From assembly GCA_023457475.1 (NCBI GenBank), contig JAEWLO010000042.1, positions 1 to 17,612 of the forward strand: a stretch of 17,612 bases of DNA, in the 5' to 3' direction. Positions 8,389-14,745 of the stretch are shown here, piece by piece (the stretch's first letter is position 1; each line of letters begins with the position of its first letter). The position numbers were made by a program, and so were the translations under genes. Below the pieces are notes generated by a model. It was given only the letters and a program-made list of their open reading frames with translations, was not told the DNA's origin and did not search any database. Source of the DNA: Pseudomonadota bacterium. GTDB taxonomy: Bacteria > Pseudomonadota > Gammaproteobacteria > Xanthomonadales > Xanthomonadaceae.

Positions 8389-8405
8389 ACACGCCATGCG
8401 TGTCC
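8383..8405 (+). repeat. GTAG-type REP element (SMAG-like), left arm of an inverted pair
   Basis: GTAG followed by an 8-bp perfect stem GGACACGC / GCGTGTCC with a 3-base loop, 23 bases in all. This design matches the GTAG palindromic repeats described in Stenotrophomonas. A matching element in opposite orientation lies at 8455-8477, which is the usual paired arrangement found between convergent genes. Confidence 0.75.
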
Positions 8406-8454
8406 TCGCGGCCCCTCATCGCTCGCAATTCATCGGCTCCGGCCGGCACCGCGA

Positions 8455-8477
8455 TGACACGCATGGCGTGTCACTAC
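8455..8477 (-). repeat. GTAG-type REP element (SMAG-like), right arm of an inverted pair
   Basis: On the minus strand: GTAG, then stem TGACACGC / GCGTGTCA with loop CAT, 23 bases. Its stem core (GACACGC/GCGTGTC) is the same as in the element at 8383-8405, 49 bases away, so the two arms can also pair with each other to form one long hairpin. Confidence 0.75.
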
Positions 8478-8493
8478 GCTCTACGGTCGCTCG

Positions 8494-8535
8494 TTACAGC
8501 GTTACGGTGCCCTCGATGCACGTAACGCAAGCCTC
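8494..8535 (-). pseudogene. Remnant of the 3' end of a phzF-family gene
   Basis: Read on the minus strand, these 14 codons give EACVTCIEGTVTL and a stop. The intact phzF 4.9 kb to the right ends GACVTCIEGTVDL and a stop: 11 of 13 residues match, with most base changes at third codon positions. The strand is the same. Upstream on the minus strand the similarity fades within about 10 codons and a stop appears, so no gene remains. The remnant uses GC-rich host-like codons (ACC, CTG), whereas the intact gene's last codons include TTA. It is read here as the displaced native end of phzF at the left junction of the inserted island. Confidence 0.6.
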
Positions 8536-8832
8536 TTCTCGCACGTCACCGACAGTTCAACAGCAGTGCACCGTCGCTCCTTGCTCTAGGGCAACCCGCC
8601 GACGTCAGATTTCAGAAAGAAACCAGAGCAGCACGCTCAGCGGCAGACTGCCACCCTTGAATCACAGGAGCCAAGGAGCCGCGCCCTGCTCCGTGACGAA
8701 CGGCACAACTTAGGCGCAAAGCGCTCCAACTAAGACAATTCCTATATCGCCTACATCACTGAACTCCAGAGAATTCAATTGCTTCATACGAAGCCGCCTC
8801 TGCATTCAGTTGACAAGGAAGCAATAGGAAAC
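8536..8832. other. Island left end and operon leader, no gene seen
   Basis: Between the phzF remnant and the first island gene I see no credible coding sequence. The base composition turns AT-richer from about 8600 onward. An AT-rich patch around 8736-8757 could hold the promoter of the island operon, but I could not find a convincing -35/-10 pair. No integrase, tRNA or insertion-sequence end is visible here. Confidence 0.4.
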
Positions 8833-9669
8833 ATGAATCATCAGAACAAAGAAGCTCAGAGCCTGACGATCACCGTACACAAGGCGCTTGCAGGTGACCT
8901 CATTCACATCAGCACACCCTGTCAAAGGAGCGTCCTGATTGACTGCGGCTACCACAAAGGTGACGAGATCCGCGACGACATCCTGAATCTCCATGACTCA
9001 ATCCACGCCATCATTCTAACGCACCAGCACTTGGACCACTTTGCAACCGCAGCAAAGTTCATTTGTGGAAGCAGGGTGTCGCCCCAGATTCTTCACTCAG
9101 GAGTAGCGTACCCCGCTGGCCACATCCCACGCACCGGTCTGAGTACGTGTCCGCACTATGACGGTCTCGAACAATCGCTTTGGCTGCAGTACTCTTCGGT
9201 CGTTCAGGACGCAAATCGGTGGCAGTCCGTAAAAGGGCTGCGAGACGTTCGAATCTACAACGCTCTAGGCTCGAAACAGTACCCTGATCCTACCGACGAC
9301 ACCTATCACGCGCTAAACCGTACCGCGACTCCGGTAATGATTGAGTACGGACCGCACCGAATTCTGATTGGCAGTGATATCGAAGGAGATCAGCTCGCAG
9401 AAGTCGCAGCGATGAGCGACCGACCAGCTACACTCTTCGTAGGCAGTTCGCATGGAAGGCCATCACACAACCCCGATCATGCGCTGTCAAGGCTCGATCC
9501 CAGATACATCTGCCTGACTGACTCCTTCGATGGGTCTGACTTCACATCGCACTTCCGCCACTCGCGGCCTGACAGCGACGTGAGAAGCGTGAACATCGAC
9601 GGGACACAACGCTACACAATGTTCGCGGACGGTGCGATAACTCGCCAATCACTGGCGGTGCCAGCATGA
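8833..9669 (+). CDS. Metallo-beta-lactamase-fold hydrolase, ComEC C-domain-like
   Basis: Soluble 278-residue protein with a zinc hydrolase fold. THQHLDH at 63-69 is the HxHxDH metal motif, preceded by VLIDCGYH (34-41). GSDIEGD at 180-186 corresponds to the second metal region, and SSHGRPSHN (205-213) followed by LDPRYICLTDS (221-231) resembles the region after the last metal histidine in ComEC/Rec2-type MBL domains. The ATG at 8833 is preferred because AAGGAAGC lies about ten bases upstream; an in-frame ATG at 8779 would add 18 residues without a ribosome site. No signal peptide or membrane segment. Its stop overlaps the next start as ATGA, so it is co-translated with the SLOG-phosphoribosyltransferase fusion. 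The substrate is unknown; a cyclic or phosphodiester-bearing nucleotide is a guess from context. Confidence 0.8.
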   Translation: MNHQNKEAQSLTITVHKALAGDLIHISTPCQRSVLIDCGYHKGDEIRDDILNLHDSIHAIILTHQHLDHFATAAKFICGSRVSPQILHSGVAYPAGHIPRTGLSTCPHYDGLEQSLWLQYSSVVQDANRWQSVKGLRDVRIYNALGSKQYPDPTDDTYHALNRTATPVMIEYGPHRILIGSDIEGDQLAEVAAMSDRPATLFVGSSHGRPSHNPDHALSRLDPRYICLTDSFDGSDFTSHFRHSRPDSDVRSVNIDGTQRYTMFADGAITRQSLAVPA

Positions 9670-10829
9670 GCGCGCAAATTGCTCTCCTTGGATCAAGCAC
9701 CGTTGATCCAAGGCACTCAGAAGAAACCAAGCAGATCCTGCACCAGTTGGCGAAGATCGCCTCCCAGCACCGAGCCACCATTCTCACTGGCACGGGCGGT
9801 GGGGTGTCGGCTCTTGCCGCTGAGGTGTTTCCCTGTCACGACGTGGAAGTGATTGGCATATCGCCGTCGAGCAACGCCGAGGAACACGAGAGCGAAACAG
9901 GAGAAGACCCTGCCATCTACAGCAGCATGATCTTCACTGGCATGGGCTTCGAGGGTCGTAATGTGACCTTGGTGAGGTCTGCAGACGTTGTTGCAGCAGT
10001 TGGCGGACAGACTGGAACCCTTAACGAGCTGACTATCGCCTGGGATGAAGGGAAAATCGTTGCCTTGGGAGACGACACAAGCTTTCTCGGCTGCGCATCA
10101 TCGATCTTCCATGATGTCTCGCGCAGGGTCCCGAGAAAGTCCGATCGATCAACGCTCTATCACGCGGCAACTGTTTCGAGATCATTGACCTCAGCACTTG
10201 AACATCATGCAAATCTTCCAAGGAACTTGACGAGACTGACAGTAGAAGAATTATTCCAGGAAGCCGGGGCAGTTCAGTATGGCCACTTCGAGATCAAATC
10301 TGGGCACCACACCACGGAATTCTGGGAGAAGGCGATTCTTCTTGAGCGAGGTGACATTGTGTCAGAGCTCGCACGACGTCTGTCCAATCTGGTTATCAGG
10401 CTAAATCCAGATATCATCGTCGGACCACCCATAGGTGGTGCCTTCCTTGCCAGCGCAGTGGGCAAACATAGCGGAATCCGCTCACTCTTCTTTGACAAGA
10501 ACGAATCTGGGATGCCCAGGCTTGCACGGTCTTACAGGATTACAAAGCACTCGTCGGCTCTCATCATCGACGACATCATCTCAGCTGGAAACACGATCGC
10601 GGCAGCCGAAAATGAGCTTGATCGATTGGGTCTTAAGTGCCTCGGATCCGCCGTTCTGGTCGATCGACGAGGCGGCTCGCCGGCATCGGACGTTGCTCAA
10701 ACTCGATATCCGATCCAATCACTTCTAAAGAAGAACCTACCCATAAATGTGACGGAATCCGAATGCGCCAACTGCGCTTCCGGAGGTCGACCGACGATCA
10801 ACAAGGACGAACCGGTGATCATTCTATGA
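9666..10829 (+). CDS. Fusion of an SLOG/LOG-like nucleotide domain and an orotate-phosphoribosyltransferase-like domain
   Basis: A 387-residue two-domain protein. Residues 1-180 are an SLOG Rossmann domain of the TIGR00725 kind: LTGTGGGVSALAAE (40-53), GMGFEGRNVTLVRSADVVAA (92-111) and GGQTGTLNEL (113-122), the place of the GGxGTxxE loop; R98 matches the catalytic arginine of LOG-type phosphoribohydrolases. Residues about 188-375 are PyrE-like: LFQEAGAVQYGHFEIKSGHH (196-215), VGPPIGGAFLA (252-262), the PRPP loop ALIIDDIISAGNT (298-310), and a C-terminal ECANCASGGRP (366-376) that recalls the tail of archaeal-type OPRTs. LOG enzymes cut base from nucleoside monophosphate, and PRTases join base to PRPP, so the protein could exchange bases on ribose 5-phosphate. 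ATGA overlaps link it to both neighbours. Confidence 0.85.
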   Translation: MSAQIALLGSSTVDPRHSEETKQILHQLAKIASQHRATILTGTGGGVSALAAEVFPCHDVEVIGISPSSNAEEHESETGEDPAIYSSMIFTGMGFEGRNVTLVRSADVVAAVGGQTGTLNELTIAWDEGKIVALGDDTSFLGCASSIFHDVSRRVPRKSDRSTLYHAATVSRSLTSALEHHANLPRNLTRLTVEELFQEAGAVQYGHFEIKSGHHTTEFWEKAILLERGDIVSELARRLSNLVIRLNPDIIVGPPIGGAFLASAVGKHSGIRSLFFDKNESGMPRLARSYRITKHSSALIIDDIISAGNTIAAAENELDRLGLKCLGSAVLVDRRGGSPASDVAQTRYPIQSLLKKNLPINVTESECANCASGGRPTINKDEPVIIL

Positions 10830-12061
10830 CAACTCTGGAAGCAGACTCCAAATGGATGCTGGTCGCACTTCTAGAGGGAAGGAAAGCCCAGGGGCGATCG
10901 TACCCCAATCCCCCGGTCGGCGCGGTGCTGGTAATGAACAGCCAAGTCATATCCACCGGCTACACGCAACACAACGGTGGAAGTCACGCCGAGGTGGTCT
11001 GCCTGAACGCAGTATCTGAACCGGTGGATGGTGCAACCCTGTACGTCACCCTTGAACCATGCAATCAGATCGGCTTGACGGGAAAGTGTACAGACACAAT
11101 CAGATCCCGGGGCATCTCACGCGTGGTGATAGGAATGCAGGATCCAAATCCAGATGTGTGCGGGTCCGCAATCAGAGAGCTACAGTCAGCCAACATCGCG
11201 GTTGAAGCCGGCGTTCTTGAAGAACTCTGCAGAAGAGACTTGGAGGAGTATGCATGGCGGGTGAGAAATGGATTCACAAAGGGCTTCGCCGGGGAGTCAG
11301 CAAAGCGCTGGAATGACCACTCCTTCTCATGGATAAAGCACTTGGAAAACGATCGTTGGGCTCAGGAGTTCATCCATGAGGCGAGCTTGCGTACCCACCT
11401 CGGAGACGTACGCGGCCTGAGTGTCTTGGACTTTGGTGGCGGCAATGGCGACATCTCTGCGAAGCTGAACGAATGGGGGGCTAATGTCACGTACACCGAC
11501 CACTCAAGCGTACTGCTCGAAGTGGCGAGAGCAAAAAATAATGGAAACTCGGTCACTTTCCTTACAAGCGATGAGTTCAACAATCAAAGTAGTGACTCGC
11601 GATACGACATCATAGTCGCCAGTATGGTGCTTCATGATATTGAGAATCTTGAGCAGGTTCTTCGTCAGCTCCATGGCAGGCTGAATCCTGGTGGATTGTT
11701 TTACGCGACATCACTTCATCCGTGCTTCAAGTCCACGCATAGCCAATGGCTGAAGGGTCGGACAGAAATCGATGCTCAGGGGCAGATCATCGATCGGTAT
11801 GGAAACTTCGGCGTGAACATGCAAGCCATCTCCGGAGGCGGGCCGTCGGGGATAGCGACGATCAACATGCATCGCAAGGCCGAGGACTACCTCAACGCAT
11901 TCCTCAATTGTGGATTCGCAATTAGAAGGGTGTTCGAGCCCGATGGACGTGATCACGCCGACTACTCCAGCAGCGCGATTGAACAGGCCGATCATTGGTT
12001 TAGGAAGTCGCCGATTCTTGGCGTCGTATGCAGCATCAACGAGCGCTTCGGCCAATCGTAG
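10826..12061 (+). CDS. Fusion of a RibD-type deaminase and a SAM-dependent methyltransferase
   Basis: A 411-residue two-domain protein starting at the ATG that overlaps the preceding stop (ATGA). Residues 1-150 match the RibD deaminase half: YPNPPVGAVLV (26-36), the zinc ligand motif HAE (54-56), TLEPCNQIGLTGKC (75-88) with zinc cysteines C79 and C88, and GMQDPNPDVCGSAIRELQ (103-120). The two histidines that follow PC in riboflavin-pathway RibD (PCSHHG) are replaced by NQI, so the substrate is probably not the usual pyrimidine. In place of the RibD reductase half there is a class I methyltransferase (about 175-400): motif I VLDFGGGNG (200-208), acidic residue D225 after the second strand, and DIIVASMVLHDIENLEQVL (261-279). 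Together the halves could deaminate and then methylate a heterocycle. Confidence 0.87.
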   Translation: MTTLEADSKWMLVALLEGRKAQGRSYPNPPVGAVLVMNSQVISTGYTQHNGGSHAEVVCLNAVSEPVDGATLYVTLEPCNQIGLTGKCTDTIRSRGISRVVIGMQDPNPDVCGSAIRELQSANIAVEAGVLEELCRRDLEEYAWRVRNGFTKGFAGESAKRWNDHSFSWIKHLENDRWAQEFIHEASLRTHLGDVRGLSVLDFGGGNGDISAKLNEWGANVTYTDHSSVLLEVARAKNNGNSVTFLTSDEFNNQSSDSRYDIIVASMVLHDIENLEQVLRQLHGRLNPGGLFYATSLHPCFKSTHSQWLKGRTEIDAQGQIIDRYGNFGVNMQAISGGGPSGIATINMHRKAEDYLNAFLNCGFAIRRVFEPDGRDHADYSSSAIEQADHWFRKSPILGVVCSINERFGQS

Positions 12062-12152
12062 TAGAAATCCTTCGCGGCATTGGTGCGAGGTCAACCTTTG
12101 GTAGGCCACGAGCTGGTGCTGCCCAGCCCATGGCAGCGCCTCGCACCACATC

Positions 12153-13367
12153 ATGGAAAGAAAAGAACCTCACCCCTTCCGTACCGCTGCGGCCCTATGG
12201 CCTGCTCTGCTGATCGCGATGCTGGATCAGTGCGCGCTGCTAATCGCAATTCCAGTTCTTCCCGTAGCCTTCCTGGAGATGGGATACTCACCAGCCGAAG
12301 CCGCCACCTATGCAGGTGCTGCGGTGTCACTTTTTGCCGCAAGTCAGTTGATGGGGAGCCCGTTCAGCGGCCGCCTGTCCGACAAGTTTCCCAGATACAA
12401 GGTTCTTGCGGGATGCGGTCTTATCAGCTCGGCAGGCCTAATATTGTGCTGCCTTGCGCCAGCAGCGTCCTTCGTACTGGCGGGGAGAGTCGTGTGCGGA
12501 TTGGGTGGCGGCAGTCGCGGTGTGCTCGCCGCCATTGTCAGCGACGAAGCTGATCAAAGCTACAGACATATCGCATTCTCCAAGCTCAATGCTTGTACTA
12601 GCGCAGCCTACATCGTGGCCCCTGCAGTCGGAGGAGTGCTCTCATTCGTGTCTTGGCGTTTGCCGTTCGCTGTAGCCGGCACGCTTGCGTTCATGAGTGC
12701 CGTTGTCTGTTGGCTGTCTTCCACACGCTCCAATTCTTCAGAGTCATGCAGAGGTGTGAGTCCGGGTGCCAGAGAACGTAGAACCGGGGGATCCAGCCGA
12801 ACTTCCATTGTGCTCATTTCTTTCTTCTGCAGCTTCGCTAACGTAGCCTTTCCAACCACCTTGGCTATTGCAAACACTGTGCGCTATGGATGGACGGCAC
12901 TAGAGGTTGGGAGTCTCTTCACTCTTCTCGGGTTGTGTGGACTTGCAGCTCAACTCTGGGTGCTGCCGGTCCTGTCTCGACGATTTGATCCGAGACAGGT
13001 GCTTTCTGTCGCTCTCGCTTCTGGCCTCATCGGAATCACAATCTATGCTGTTTCCCCTACAACAGGCTGGTTCTATTCGGCGGTTCCTCTGATGGCAGTA
13101 CTAATGCTTGCACCAAGCTCCATCCTGGCACTTCTTTCGACCACAGCAACGCAAGAGGCTCAAGGTAGCACTCAGGCTCTGATAACCATGAGCTCTGCTA
13201 GTGCCAGCCTCCTCGGCCCGAGTCTCTTCTCCTCACTTCTGGCGTGGCAGCTTTCGATAGACCCGGACCTTTCAGTACTGCCTGTCCTTCCATTTGCGCT
13301 GTCGGGTCTATGTCTAATTCTGGCGGTGACGGTACACGCTACAACATCTGCAATCCGGTCACGCTGA
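12153..13367 (+). CDS. MFS transporter, drug-efflux type
   Basis: Inner-membrane protein of 404 residues with about 12 hydrophobic segments. The loop between segments 2 and 3 carries the MFS motif A as GRLSDKFPRYKVL (73-85), and AGRVVCGLGGGSRG (110-123) is the segment 4 arginine motif of proton-coupled antiporters. A hydrophilic Ser/Arg-rich loop around 190-218 separates the two halves. It follows the deaminase-methyltransferase gene by 91 bases on the same strand, and its base composition resembles the island genes. It is therefore the probable exporter, or self-protection pump, for the island's product. The ATG at 12153 has no clear ribosome site, so the start is less certain than for the other island genes. 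The substrate is unknown. Confidence 0.85.
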   Translation: MERKEPHPFRTAAALWPALLIAMLDQCALLIAIPVLPVAFLEMGYSPAEAATYAGAAVSLFAASQLMGSPFSGRLSDKFPRYKVLAGCGLISSAGLILCCLAPAASFVLAGRVVCGLGGGSRGVLAAIVSDEADQSYRHIAFSKLNACTSAAYIVAPAVGGVLSFVSWRLPFAVAGTLAFMSAVVCWLSSTRSNSSESCRGVSPGARERRTGGSSRTSIVLISFFCSFANVAFPTTLAIANTVRYGWTALEVGSLFTLLGLCGLAAQLWVLPVLSRRFDPRQVLSVALASGLIGITIYAVSPTTGWFYSAVPLMAVLMLAPSSILALLSTTATQEAQGSTQALITMSSASASLLGPSLFSSLLAWQLSIDPDLSVLPVLPFALSGLCLILAVTVHATTSAIRSR

Positions 13368-13402
13368 CTGCCTCTTCCACCCTGCTCCCGTCGAAAATCG
13401 TC

Positions 13403-13421
13403 CTCAGAACATTAGTCTGAG
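13403..13421. terminator. Weak hairpin between the MFS gene and phzF
   Basis: Six-base stem CTCAGA / TCTGAG with a 7-base loop in the 62 bases between these two convergent genes. It lacks a T run, so it is at most a weak bidirectional terminator. Confidence 0.3.
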
Positions 13422-13429
13422 AATGGGCG

Positions 13430-14269
13430 CTATAAGTCTACCGTCCCCTCAATACACGTCACACACGCCCCAGCGATCCACACCTCGTCGCCCCTGCTCT
13501 CTACCCGCACCCGGCCGGCTCGCCCCAACACCGTGCCCTGGCTGATCACATACGACGACGGTGCCGATCCCTCGGCCTGCAACCACCGCGCAATCCCCGC
13601 ATTGAGACTCCCGGTCACCGGATCCTCCGGTGCCGCCTCGCCGGCGATAAACGCACGCGACTCAAACTGCGCATCCACCCCATCGTCCGCATCGCAGGCG
13701 GCAAACACACCCACCATCAGACCTTCCAGCGCCGGGTAATCCGGCCGCGCCGCCAGCACGGCCGTGCGGTCACGCAGGCGCAGCGCCAGCCACTCCGGGC
13801 CGTTCACTACCCACTGCGCGTCCAGCACATCCTCCGGCCGCACGCCCAGTCCTGCGCGCACCCGCTCCCGCAGCGCTGCGTCCAACGGCCCGGAGCGCAG
13901 CAGCGGCGGCGCCAGGAACGCCAGCCCCTCCGCACCCTGCCGGATCCGCACCAGCCCGATCGCACACTCCTGCACGATCTCTTCCCCGGCCGGTACACCC
14001 CCGCGCGCCAGCCAGGCAAAACAGCTGCCCAGCGTGGGATGCCCGGCAAACGGCAGCTCGCCCTGCGTGGTGAAGATGCGTACCCGGTAGTCCGCACGCG
14101 GATCGGTGGGTGGCAGCAGGAAAGTGGTCTCGCTCAGATTGGTCCAGTTGGCGAAGGCCGCCATGCGCGCCTCGCTCAACGTGGCCGCCTCATGCACGAC
14201 CGCAAGCGGATTACCGGAGAGCGGGTCGGTGCTGAAGACGTTGATCTGATGGAAAGGATGGGTGGCCAT
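13430..14269 (-). CDS. PhzF-family isomerase/epimerase
   Basis: Cytoplasmic 279-residue protein of the PhzF family (diaminopimelate-epimerase-like fold). Family marks are SGNPLAVV (18-25), NLSETTFL (44-51) with the catalytic glutamate E47, RIFTTQGELPFAGHPTLGS (64-82), EDPVTGSLNAGIA (215-227) and SQGTVLGRAGRV (243-254). The length is normal and AGGAG lies six bases before the ATG. Most PhzF homologues outside phenazine clusters have no assigned substrate, and no phenazine genes are nearby, so I give no symbol. The gene body uses GC-rich host codons, but the last codons (TGT ATT GAG GGG ... GTA GAC TTA TAG) do not. Together with the remnant at 8494-8535 this suggests its 3' end was replaced when the adjacent island arrived. 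Confidence 0.9.
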   Translation of the reverse strand: MATHPFHQINVFSTDPLSGNPLAVVHEAATLSEARMAAFANWTNLSETTFLLPPTDPRADYRVRIFTTQGELPFAGHPTLGSCFAWLARGGVPAGEEIVQECAIGLVRIRQGAEGLAFLAPPLLRSGPLDAALRERVRAGLGVRPEDVLDAQWVVNGPEWLALRLRDRTAVLAARPDYPALEGLMVGVFAACDADDGVDAQFESRAFIAGEAAPEDPVTGSLNAGIARWLQAEGSAPSSYVISQGTVLGRAGRVRVESRGDEVWIAGACVTCIEGTVDL

Positions 14270-14318
14270 GGTGCGCTCCTGAAGACGCCCACATCATGCC
14301 CGCCCAACCCGCACACGG

Positions 14319-14341
14319 GTAGAGCCACGCCCTGCGTGGCT
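14319..14341 (+). repeat. GTAG-type REP element (SMAG-like)
   Basis: GTAG followed by stem AGCCACGC / GCGTGGCT with loop CCT, 23 bases. It has the same geometry (4 + 8 + 3 + 8) as the pair at 8383-8477 but a different stem sequence, 49 bases upstream of the phzF start codon. It appears to be a single element. Confidence 0.75.
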
Positions 14342-14628
14342 GCGTGGGCACGTGTCGTCATCGGCCGCTTCTAGAAGGCGCTCGTGCCACTCCGGGCTTC
14401 GGAAAGGTTGCGGTTTTCGAAGGCAGAAAAGTGGTCACCCACGACATCGGCCCCCTTCAACCTCAAGCAACCCATGACACGCGGACTGCTGCGCCGCAAC
14501 GCGAAGAGACGCGGACAACAGCAACGCGCACCGATTCCGCAGTCTGCACGTTGCATCCAGAGCGGCCAAGAAAATAGTGTCACCCACCCAGTGGACGTCA
14601 CTGCTATTCGACCCCGCGCGACGACCCG

Positions 14629-14651
14629 GTAGGGTCGGTTCCCAAACGACC
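14629..14651 (+). repeat. Degenerate GTAG-type REP element
   Basis: GTAG followed by GGTCGGTT / AAACGACC with loop CCC. The 8-bp stem has one mismatch, but total length and spacing equal those of the three other elements in the window. It lies about 95 bases before the lipoprotein gene. Confidence 0.55.
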
Positions 14652-14745
14652 GCCATCAAGACGCCAACGCCCGGTAACGCATGGAAATGACGAAAGAACG
14701 CCGTAAGCGCGAGGCAATAGCAACCCATACAACAAAGAATGCCGA

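Larger units (their letters stand above)
14284..14745. other. Intergenic stretch without a convincing gene
   Basis: About 460 bases between divergent genes. It holds two GTAG-type REP elements (14319-14341 and 14629-14651) and a loose direct repeat: AGAAAAGTGGTCACCCAC at 14425-14442 and AGAAAATAGTGTCACCCAC at 14569-14587. Open frames here have irregular composition, no ribosome site and no recognisable domain. The promoters of phzF (minus) and of the lipoprotein gene (plus) must lie here, but I cannot point to them. Confidence 0.5.

Noticed and set aside
4429..8397. A 1322-codon open frame on the minus strand opposite the large exported protein
   Set aside because: The plus strand has the signal peptide, ribosome site and LamG motifs. 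The antisense frame is a by-product of GC-rich third positions, gives an Arg/His/Val/Gly-rich sequence without domains, and has no ribosome site.
8494..8535. Site-specific attachment site next to a tRNA
   Set aside because: I see no tRNA in the window. The flanking similarity is to phzF codons, and only about three quarters of the bases match, so it is not an exact att duplication.
8396..8713. A 105-codon frame over the REP pair and island left end
   Set aside because: It is made mostly of REP hairpins and the antisense of the phzF remnant, with no ribosome site and no protein-like pattern.
12080..12553. A 157-codon plus-strand frame overlapping the start of the MFS gene
   Set aside because: It is out of frame with a clear MFS protein, is rich in Arg/Ser/Cys, and lacks motifs.
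8833..13367. Riboflavin biosynthesis operon
   Set aside because: Only the deaminase half of RibD is present, with changed substrate residues; there is no ribE, ribBA or ribH, and the neighbours are unrelated to flavin synthesis.
13430..14269. Phenazine biosynthesis cluster
   Set aside because: Only a PhzF-family gene is present; none of phzA, phzB, phzD, phzE or phzG is nearby, and solitary PhzF homologues are common.
14384..14632. An 82-codon frame in the gene-free stretch
   Set aside because: It lacks a ribosome site, has random-looking composition, and ends at a REP element.
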